A stretch of 5,547 bases of DNA from Actinomycetes bacterium. Lineage in GTDB: Bacteria > Actinomycetota > Actinomycetes > Propionibacteriales > Propionibacteriaceae. The translations under genes and the position numbers were made by a program. This document shows positions 1 through 5,547 of this stretch, piece after piece (position 1 is the stretch's first letter; every line of letters begins with the position of its first letter). The stretch spans positions 1 through 5,547 of the forward strand of contig JAEWIK010000124.1 of NCBI GenBank assembly GCA_023387135.1. Direction: 5' to 3'. A model generated the notes under the pieces. It ran no database searches, was not told where the DNA came from, and saw only the letters and a program-made list of their open reading frames with translations.

Positions 1-1109
1 TGGACCGCCACCCCCGCGAGCTCGACTGGCTGACCGCGGCCGGCATCCTGGTCGAGGACTGCGCGCCCCTCGGCGATCACCGGCTCAGGTCGCGGGAGGG
101 ACAGGTCCCCGCGCTCGTCCTGCGGCCGTGGACGCGGACCATCGACGGCCTGTGGACCCGGACCTCCTACTCGGGCCTCACCGCCGCCGTCCACGCCCGC
201 CCCGTGGTGCTCGCCGCCGAGAGCGTGGTGGAGGACGAACCTTCCGACGAGGCGGTGGCGGCTGCCGAGGTCGGCGGGCCACAGTCCCCCATGGCGGCGC
301 TCCCCGGCGGCACCGGGTTCGGCAGCCTCGTCCACGAAGTGCTGGAACACCTCGACTGGCACGCCTCCGACGAGGCAGAGCTGCGAGCCCGTCTCGCCGT
401 GGCGGTCGGCGACGCCCTCGACAGGTACCCGGTGACGGGCGTCGAACCGTCCGCGCTGGTCGAGGGCATCCTGCCGAGCCTGCTGACCCCGTTGGGCCCG
501 CTCACCGACGGCAGGTCGCTGAGCGAGATCCCCATCAGGGATCGGCTGAGCGAACTCGACTTCGAGTTCCCGCTCGGCGGGCCCGGCTCGACCACCACGT
601 TGTCGGAGGTGGGAAGGCTGCTGCGGCGATGGATCCCCGCCGACCACCCGCTCGCGGGCTACCCCGACGAACTCGCGCAGCCGGCCCTCTCGGGCGAGGC
701 ACTCCGCGGCTTCCTCACCGGCAGCATCGACTCGGTGCTGCGGCTGCACGGCAGGCAGGGGCCGCGGTTCGTGGTGATCGACTACAAGACCAACAGGCTC
801 TCGCCCACCGACGACCTCCGGCTCGCTCACTTCGGCACGCCTGCCATGGCCGCGGAGATGATCCGCTCGCACTACCCGCTGCAGGCGATCCTCTACTGCG
901 TGGCGCTGCATCGCTTCCTGGCGGGCCGGCTGCCGGGCTATGAACCGTCGGTGCACCTGGGAGGTGTCGGCTACCTGTTCGTCAGGGGCATGGCCGGACG
1001 GGACGCGCACGCCTTGAGCGACCCCCTGACAGGGGTGTTCACCTGGTTCCCGCCCGCCGGCCTCGTGGTGCAGCTCTCCGACCTGCTCACCGATCGGAGA
1101 GCATCGTGA
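1..1109 (+). CDS. recB: RecB, exodeoxyribonuclease V beta subunit, C-terminal part (5' truncated by window edge)
   Basis: RecB is the 3'-5' helicase and sole nuclease subunit of RecBCD, which unwinds and degrades DNA from double-strand ends and loads RecA. The frame is open from the left edge (first full codon at 3), so about 369 C-terminal codons of a roughly 1,100-residue protein are visible; the helicase motifs lie outside. In order I see the RTSYSGLT signature typical of the RecB pre-nuclease region (about 153-176), an acidic Ala/Glu-rich linker (about 210-300), and a complete RecB-family nuclease domain. Its motifs are GFGSLVHEVLEHLDW with the metal-binding His at 333-335, GSIDSVLRL with Asp at 729-731, VIDYKTN with Asp at 780-782 and Lys at 786-788, and HYPLQAILY with Gln at 882-884. 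These match the His/Asp/Asp/Lys catalytic set of E. coli RecB, so the nuclease looks active. The stop TGA at 1107-1109 overlaps the recD start, implying an operon with translational coupling. The PD-(D/E)XK fold could also suggest AddA, but the adjoining recD makes RecB the clear choice. Confidence 0.95.
   Translation, partial: DRHPRELDWLTAAGILVEDCAPLGDHRLRSREGQVPALVLRPWTRTIDGLWTRTSYSGLTAAVHARPVVLAAESVVEDEPSDEAVAAAEVGGPQSPMAALPGGTGFGSLVHEVLEHLDWHASDEAELRARLAVAVGDALDRYPVTGVEPSALVEGILPSLLTPLGPLTDGRSLSEIPIRDRLSELDFEFPLGGPGSTTTLSEVGRLLRRWIPADHPLAGYPDELAQPALSGEALRGFLTGSIDSVLRLHGRQGPRFVVIDYKTNRLSPTDDLRLAHFGTPAMAAEMIRSHYPLQAILYCVALHRFLAGRLPGYEPSVHLGGVGYLFVRGMAGRDAHALSDPLTGVFTWFPPAGLVVQLSDLLTDRRAS
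1096..1101 (+). promoter_or_regulatory. Ribosome binding site for recD
   Basis: GGAGAG lies within the last codons of recB, with its GGAG core ending 6 nt before the GTG at 1106. This supports GTG 1106 as the recD start. The start overlaps the recB stop as GTGA, the usual arrangement for coupled translation of two subunits made in equal amounts. Confidence 0.7.
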
Positions 1110-2917
1110 CGACAGTCGACCTCGCCACCAGCCTGCAGCCGGGGCTGCTGCGGGACGTCCACGCCACCGGCCTGCTCCGCTGGGGGGACGTCCACGTGGC
1201 CCAGAAGGTCGCCCACCTGTACGGCGAGGCAGACCAGCGCGTGCAGCTCTCGCTCGCCCTGTGCGTCAGTGCGCTCAGGGCGGGCCTGGTCTGCATCGAC
1301 CAGCGTGCGGTCTCGGCCGACACCTTCCAGTCCGACGAGGAAGCCGTCGTCGTGCCCGCCGAGCTGTGGCCCGACGCCGAGGAGTGGCGGGCGGCGCTGC
1401 TCGCGAGCCCCCTGGTGACCCAGGGCGCCGAAGCACCCGGCACCAGGCCGCTGCGGCTGGTGGGCGACCTGCTCTACCTCGAGCGCTACTGGCAGGAGGA
1501 GTCGACGGTCGCCGCCGAACTCGTCGCGCGGCGTGGCAGGCAGCCTGCCCACCTCTCGCTGAAGGCTCTCGCGGGCGCGCGCCGCGAGCTGTTCGATCCG
1601 TTGGGCGACGCCGACCAGGAGCTCGCCGCCGTGGTGAGCGCGCTGGCGCCGGTGTCGGTGATCGCCGGCGGCCCGGGCACCGGCAAGACCACCACCCTGG
1701 CGCAGGTGCTCGCCATGATGGTCCGTTCCTCTCAGACCCCGCCGCTGATCGCGTTGGCTGCCCCGACGGGCAAGGCCGCCGTGCGGATGGACGAGGCCCT
1801 GGCCCAGGCGCTGCGGAACCTGCCCGCCGATCTCGCCGGCCAGCTCTCCTCGCTGAGGGCGAGCACGATCCACCGGCTGCTCGGGTGGCTGCCGGAGTCG
1901 CGGGTCAGGTTCGTCCACGACAGGGCCAACCCGCTGCCGCACGACGTCGTCGTCATCGACGAGGCGTCGATGGTGTCGGTGACGCTGCTCGCGCGCGTGC
2001 TGGCGGCGCTGCGGCCCACCGCCCAACTCGTGCTCATCGGCGATCCCGACCAGCTCGCGCCGGTCGACGCCGGCGCCGTCCTGCGGGACATCGTCGAGGC
2101 CGACGCCCCGCCGTCCCCCGGGCTGAAGGACGCGCTCGACTCCCTGGGCCTGCGTGCCTCCGGCCAGGTCGTCCGCCTGCGGCACAACTACAGGTCGGTG
2201 AAGTCCATCACCGAGCTCGCCGAGGCCGTCCTCGCCAGAGACTCCGACCGCGCGACCCACCTGGTCACGTCAGGCCTGGAAGGCGTCAGGCTGGTGGCCA
2301 ACGCCGCCGAGGCGGGGCTGAGGGAGGTGACGGTCGAGCACGGCAGGGCCATGGTGACGGCCGCGCGGGAGGGTCGCGTGCGGGACGCGCTGACGGCGCT
2401 CGACGCCCACCGCCTGTTGTGCGCGCACCGGCAGGGCCCGTACGGGGTCGCGTCCTGGTCGAGGCGCGTGGAGGACTGGCTGGCGGAGGCGGTCGACGGG
2501 GTCGACTGGACGGCCGACTGGTACCCCGGACGTCCGCTGCTGGTCACCCAGAACGCCCCCGAACTCGGGCTCTTCAACGGCGACACCGGCGTCGTGGTGG
2601 CAGACGGGCCGCAGTTGAGGGCGCACTTCGCCCGTGGCGACAGGGTCCACTCGATCTCGCCGTTCCTGCTGGAGAGCGTGCAGACGGTCCACGCGATGAC
2701 AGTGCACAAGGCCCAAGGCAGCCAGTTCGACGAGGTGACGCTCATCCTGCCGCCACCCGACTCGCCGCTGCTGACGCGCGAGCTGCTGTACACGGCGATC
2801 ACCCGCGCGAAGTCGCGGGTCACCCTCATCGGCATCGCCGAGTCGCTGCGCCGGGCAGTGCTGGCGCCGACGCGCAACAGCACCGGGCTTCGCGACAGGC
2901 TCCAGCAAGCGCCCTAG
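1106..2917 (+). CDS. recD: RecD, exodeoxyribonuclease V alpha subunit (complete)
   Basis: RecD is the 5'-3' superfamily 1B helicase of RecBCD; it drives the 5'-ended strand and, in E. coli, controls the response to Chi. The protein is 603 residues, close to E. coli RecD (608), and starts at GTG 1106 behind a good ribosome binding site. Residues 1 to about 160 form the family N-terminal domain that contacts the partner subunits. The motor follows with every helicase motif present: Walker A GGPGTGKTTT at residues 188-197 (Lys194), motif Ia APTGKAA around 219-225, STIHRLLGW, Walker B VIDEASMV with Asp285-Glu286, motif III IGDPDQLAPV around 311-320, motif IV RHNYRS at 359-364, the family-typical RLLCAHRQGPYGV and ELGLFNGDTG, motif V TVHKAQGSQ at 532-540 and motif VI YTAITRAK at 562-569. 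No key residue is missing, so an active ATPase is expected. RecD2 is unlikely because there is no long helix-hairpin-helix N-terminal extension and recB is immediately upstream. The stop TAG at 2915-2917 overlaps the stop of nudC on the other strand. Confidence 0.97.
   Translation: MTTVDLATSLQPGLLRDVHATGLLRWGDVHVAQKVAHLYGEADQRVQLSLALCVSALRAGLVCIDQRAVSADTFQSDEEAVVVPAELWPDAEEWRAALLASPLVTQGAEAPGTRPLRLVGDLLYLERYWQEESTVAAELVARRGRQPAHLSLKALAGARRELFDPLGDADQELAAVVSALAPVSVIAGGPGTGKTTTLAQVLAMMVRSSQTPPLIALAAPTGKAAVRMDEALAQALRNLPADLAGQLSSLRASTIHRLLGWLPESRVRFVHDRANPLPHDVVVIDEASMVSVTLLARVLAALRPTAQLVLIGDPDQLAPVDAGAVLRDIVEADAPPSPGLKDALDSLGLRASGQVVRLRHNYRSVKSITELAEAVLARDSDRATHLVTSGLEGVRLVANAAEAGLREVTVEHGRAMVTAAREGRVRDALTALDAHRLLCAHRQGPYGVASWSRRVEDWLAEAVDGVDWTADWYPGRPLLVTQNAPELGLFNGDTGVVVADGPQLRAHFARGDRVHSISPFLLESVQTVHAMTVHKAQGSQFDEVTLILPPPDSPLLTRELLYTAITRAKSRVTLIGIAESLRRAVLAPTRNSTGLRDRLQQAP
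2914..2917. other. Shared CTAG: overlapping stop codons of convergent recD and nudC
   Basis: The palindrome CTAG carries both stops: TAG of recD at 2915-2917 on the + strand and TAG of nudC at 2916-2914 on the - strand. There is no intergenic space, and I see no obvious GC-rich hairpin followed by a T-run on either side. Each transcript must therefore end inside the opposing gene or be stopped by a factor such as Rho (inference). Confidence 0.95.
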
Positions 2918-3789
2918 AGGAGGCCGTCCCGCCACGCCGTGATCATGCGGTGGGCGACCGAAGTGGTCATCGGCAGTCGCACCTCGCCGGCGGCGAGCGC
3001 GGCGTCAAGCTCCTGCCGGGAGAACCACGCAGCCTGCTCGATCTCGGTGGTGTCGACAGTCAGGTCGGTGTGGCCGGCCCGCGCCGAGAACGCCACCATG
3101 AGCGAGCGCGGGAACGGCCAGGCCTGCGAGCTGACGTAGCTCACCTGCGACAGGTGCAGGCCCACCTCCTCGAAGACCTCCCGGTGAACCGCCTGCTCCA
3201 ACGACTCCCCCGCCGACACGAAACCCGCGAAGACCGACATCCTGCGCGGCTCCCAGACCGGCTGCCTGCCCAGCAGGATCCTGTCGTCGGCGTCGGTGAC
3301 AGCGACGATCATCGCCGGGTCGACGCGCGGGTACAGCTCCCGCTGGCAGCCACCGCAGCGCCTCACGACGCCGCCTCGCTCGGGTGTCGTGGCGGTGCCG
3401 CACCAGCCACAGAACATCGCGCTCTCGTGCCAGGCGGCGAGCGCGACCGCGGTGAACGCCACCTGCAGGTCGGGAACGTCGAGCTCGTCCATCACCGCGC
3501 GCAGGACCACGGAGTCGCCGGGCTCCAGCGCGAGCTCGGCGAAGACGGGAGCGCCCGACACCAGGCCCAACAGGACGTGCGCGTCGCCGAGCCCGCCGGA
3601 CGGGCTCGTGTAGCGCAGGCCGTCGCCCGACCACGCCACCCTGCCGGTCGCGCTCACGGCCAGCACCCTGGCCAGCGGGTCTGCCCACTGCTCCGCCACC
3701 CAGCCGGGATCGCCACGCCTGTCCTCGGCGCGGTCGAGGTGGCTCGGCTCAGCCCACGGGGCTGCTACTGCTTGGCGAGGGGTGGACAC
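2914..3789 (-). CDS. nudC: NudC, zinc-binding Nudix NAD(H) pyrophosphatase (complete)
   Basis: NudC hydrolyses the pyrophosphate of NADH/NAD+ to NMN(H) and AMP, and family members also remove 5' NAD caps from RNA; it is cytosolic. The protein is 291 residues. Residues 1 to about 120 are the variable N-terminal domain. A zinc ribbon follows with Cys127, Cys130, Cys145 and Cys148 (CGWC and CGGC), then YPRVDPAMI. A complete Nudix box spans residues 189-211: Gly189, Glu195, Arg203-Glu204, Glu207-Glu208 and Gly210, so metal-dependent catalysis should be intact. The NADH-specific motif after the box reads SQAWPFPRS (Ala223) where the usual form is SQPWPFPxS. The start is GTG 3789, the first available start after the in-frame stop at 3799-3801. 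It lies 4 nt after the adnB-like stop with no convincing Shine-Dalgarno sequence, so it is probably translated by coupling. In M. tuberculosis nudC also lies just downstream of adnAB. The gene ends on the CTAG shared with recD. Confidence 0.94.
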   Translation of the reverse strand: MSTPRQAVAAPWAEPSHLDRAEDRRGDPGWVAEQWADPLARVLAVSATGRVAWSGDGLRYTSPSGGLGDAHVLLGLVSGAPVFAELALEPGDSVVLRAVMDELDVPDLQVAFTAVALAAWHESAMFCGWCGTATTPERGGVVRRCGGCQRELYPRVDPAMIVAVTDADDRILLGRQPVWEPRRMSVFAGFVSAGESLEQAVHREVFEEVGLHLSQVSYVSSQAWPFPRSLMVAFSARAGHTDLTVDTTEIEQAAWFSRQELDAALAAGEVRLPMTTSVAHRMITAWRDGLL

Positions 3790-3793
3790 GAGG

Positions 3794-5547
3794 TCAGGCT
3801 ATCCCGGTGCCGACGCGAGCCAGCTCGGCCTCCAGTTCTGCACGACCCGGGAGCGCGGGCGGACGGCTCACGCTGCCCGAGGCCACCTCGTAGAAGACCG
3901 CGTCGACCTCGTCCGGGGGCACTCCCTGCAGTTCGGCCCAGGCGAGCCTGTAGTAGGCGAGCTGCAGCGGGGCTGCCCTGCCCACCCAGCCGGTCTTCCA
4001 GTCGACCACCTGGAACCTGTGCCTGCCGGTCGCGGGGAAGACTGCGTCGATTCGTCCCCTGACGAGCCGTCCCGCCAGCGTCATGGTGAAGGGCACCTCG
4101 ACGGCGACCGGGACGGCGTCGGCGTAGGGGCCGGCGAGGAAGGCGTCGCGCAGGTGCTCGTCGACGGCGGTGAGTTCGGCCTCCAGCTCGTCGCCCAGCG
4201 GCGACTGTGCGCTGAACCTGTGTTCGAGCCAGCGGTGGAAGCCGATGCCCGTCCGCTGCTCGGCACCGACGAGCCGCGGCATGGGCCGGGCGAGGTCGGC
4301 CGCGAAGCCGGCAGGGTCCGCCAGGAGGCGCCCGATGCCCGTCACCGACAGGTAGTCGGGCATCGGTGGGACGCGGCGCGAGTCCGCCAGCGCCTGGGCG
4401 AGCAAGACCTCCCGGCTGCCGCGCCAGGCGGCCACCTGGTCGGCCAGGTCGAGGTCGGTGAGCTCGTGCGCGAGCAACGCCTGCAGGACGACGGGCCCCG
4501 CCGGGCCGGCGAGGTGAGCGCGGGCGGCGTTCACGAGAGCGGCAGCCTCCCGCCTGCGCCGCCAGCCCGCCGAGTCGTCGACGACGGGCCACCTGCCCAT
4601 CCCCTCGGCGAGGGCCAGCGGGTTCGCCTGCGAGACGGACTCGGGCTCGCGGACGGCGTCCGCGTGGTCGATCAGGACGCCCAGATAGTCGGAGCGCTGT
4701 CGCGGGCGGACGAGTTGCACGTCCCACAGGTGGCTGCTCCCCAGGACCAGCCTGCGCGCCCGCGTGACCGCGACGTACGCCAGCCTGTCCTCGGCCAGGC
4801 GCTGTTCGTCACGCAGCGCGTCGGCGAACCTCTTGAACCCGTCATTGGTGATCTGCCCGAGCTGGGGAACCGAGAGCGCGTCGCCGCGCAGCGGGTTGGG
4901 AAGCACCGAGGCGTTGCCCAGCCAGTTCCCCGTCACCCTGTCGGAAGGGAAGACGTCGGCCGCCAGGGCAGGCAGGAAGACGACGTCCCATTCCAGCCCC
5001 TTGGCCTTGTGGACGGTGAGCAGCTTGACCGAGTCGGCCTGCGACACCACCGACTGGTCGAGCCCGACGCCGTACTCCCGTTCTGCCTCGAACCAGGCCA
5101 GCAGGCCGCTCAGCGACGACTCGCCGTCGATGCCGCTGTACCCCGCCACCGCTTCCACGAAGGCGGCGAGCTGCGAGGTGTCCTCGCCCTCGGCCCGCAG
5201 TTCCGCCTCGACCCCGAGGGTCTCGATCACCCTGACAGTGAGATCGAGGACCGACTGCGAGGACGAACGCCGCAATCCCGCGAACTCGGCGGCGAAGGCG
5301 GCGAAGCGCTCCCGCGCGGCGGCGGTGACGCGTGAGTCGCCCGGCGCGTTCACTGCCTCGAGCAGGCTGGGGAGGGCCGTGGGATCGGTGCCGGCGAGGA
5401 TGCTGCGCAGGGCGGCTTCGAGGGACGCCTCGGACGTCTCGGCCTCAGGCCTGCCTGCGAGCTGCACGGCACGCCGCCCGAGCGCGAGCAGGTCGGCCAG
5501 GCCGATGGCCCAGCGCGGCGACGTGAGCAGCCGCACCAGCGCCGGGT
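3794..5547 (-). CDS. adnB: AdnB-type ATP-dependent helicase-nuclease, C-terminal half (5' truncated by window edge)
   Basis: AdnB is the lead motor and one of the two nucleases of the heterodimeric AdnAB complex, which resects DNA double-strand breaks in mycobacteria and relatives. About 584 codons are visible of a family length near 1,100; the frame runs off the right edge. The GTG at 5534-5536 is an internal Val within ALVRLLTSPRWAIG, not the start. Superfamily 1A (UvrD-like) motif V, LLTVHKAKGLEW, is at 4988-5023, and motif VI, RLAYVAVTRAR, is at 4754-4786 with its arginine finger at 4760-4762. A RecB-type nuclease domain follows from about 4365 down to 3794: DYLSVTGIGRLLADP, GIGFHRWLEHRF with His at 4235-4237, RGRIDAVF with Asp at 4046-4048, VVDWKTG with Asp at 4001-4003 and Lys at 3995-3997, and QLAYYRLAW with Gln at 3962-3964. 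The catalytic set is complete. The visible part has no cysteine. Walker A lies outside. Its place directly before nudC and its C-terminal pattern favour AdnB over AdnA, AddA or UvrD; adnA is expected upstream, outside the window. Confidence 0.85.
   Translation of the reverse strand, partial: PALVRLLTSPRWAIGLADLLALGRRAVQLAGRPEAETSEASLEAALRSILAGTDPTALPSLLEAVNAPGDSRVTAAARERFAAFAAEFAGLRRSSSQSVLDLTVRVIETLGVEAELRAEGEDTSQLAAFVEAVAGYSGIDGESSLSGLLAWFEAEREYGVGLDQSVVSQADSVKLLTVHKAKGLEWDVVFLPALAADVFPSDRVTGNWLGNASVLPNPLRGDALSVPQLGQITNDGFKRFADALRDEQRLAEDRLAYVAVTRARRLVLGSSHLWDVQLVRPRQRSDYLGVLIDHADAVREPESVSQANPLALAEGMGRWPVVDDSAGWRRRREAAALVNAARAHLAGPAGPVVLQALLAHELTDLDLADQVAAWRGSREVLLAQALADSRRVPPMPDYLSVTGIGRLLADPAGFAADLARPMPRLVGAEQRTGIGFHRWLEHRFSAQSPLGDELEAELTAVDEHLRDAFLAGPYADAVPVAVEVPFTMTLAGRLVRGRIDAVFPATGRHRFQVVDWKTGWVGRAAPLQLAYYRLAWAELQGVPPDEVDAVFYEVASGSVSRPPALPGRAELEAELARVGTGIA

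Noticed and set aside
1535..1549. Perfect inverted repeat GGCAGGC-A-GCCTGCC
   Set aside because: The 1-nt centre makes a poor hairpin loop, it sits inside the recD coding region, and there is no T-run after it. Short palindromes of this kind arise by chance in GC-rich DNA.
971..2260. A 429-codon open frame antisense to recB/recD
   Set aside because: Low-complexity composition (Gly, Arg, Gln, His), no domain, and lying wholly opposite recD and the recB end; a GC-rich shadow.
2880..2960. Bidirectional terminator at the recD/nudC junction
   Set aside because: I looked for a GC stem with flanking T/A runs and found none; the sequence is coding on one strand or the other throughout.
1261..4062. 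A 933-codon open frame on the + strand running across recD, nudC and part of adnB
   Set aside because: It is an Arg/Ala/Gly/Pro-rich translation with no recognisable motif. It overlaps three genes with full family motifs in other frames, and long empty frames are expected at this GC content.
3782..5335. A 517-codon open frame antisense to the adnB-like gene
   Set aside because: No recognisable motif, and it mirrors a gene whose helicase and nuclease motifs are intact in the true frame. Its length is explained by GC bias at third positions.
5534..5536. GTG as the start of the adnB-like gene
   Set aside because: The frame stays open to the window edge (Pro-Ala-Leu precede it), and the sequence here is mid-helicase with the Walker A half of the protein still missing, so this is an internal valine.

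Overview
The window is high-GC bacterial DNA, packed end to end with protein-coding genes. It most likely comes from an actinobacterium, and a Pseudonocardiaceae-like relative is my best guess. That guess rests on GC-rich third codon positions, GTG starts, an actinobacterial-type AdnB next to nudC, and actinobacterial-style RecB and RecD. The lineage is an inference; no marker gene settles it.

Layout: two gene blocks run towards each other. On the + strand, the C-terminal third of recB (1-1109, 5' end outside the window) overlaps the start of a complete recD (1106-2917) by 4 nt. A recC gene presumably lies upstream, outside the window. On the - strand, the C-terminal half of an AdnB-type helicase-nuclease (3794-5547, 5' end beyond the right edge) is followed after 4 nt by a complete nudC (2914-3789). 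The recD and nudC stop codons overlap on a single CTAG at 2914-2917, so no intergenic region separates the blocks. The only non-coding DNA is the 4 nt at 3790-3793. I see no RNA genes, mobile elements, CRISPR arrays, long repeats or clear terminators.

Function: three of the four genes belong to DNA double-strand-break end processing. RecB and RecD are subunits of the RecBCD helicase-nuclease. The AdnB-like protein is the lead-motor and nuclease subunit of the separate AdnAB resection machine known from mycobacteria. NudC is a zinc-containing Nudix NADH pyrophosphatase (also an NAD-cap RNA decapping enzyme in the family) and is a known neighbour of adnAB in mycobacteria. The main point of interest is that two alternative break-resection machines are encoded back to back (convergently) in under 6 kb. 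A second is an alanine at the third position of the NudC signature SQPWPFPxS. I do not see a previously undescribed system here; this is mostly an ordinary core-genome DNA repair locus with an interesting arrangement.
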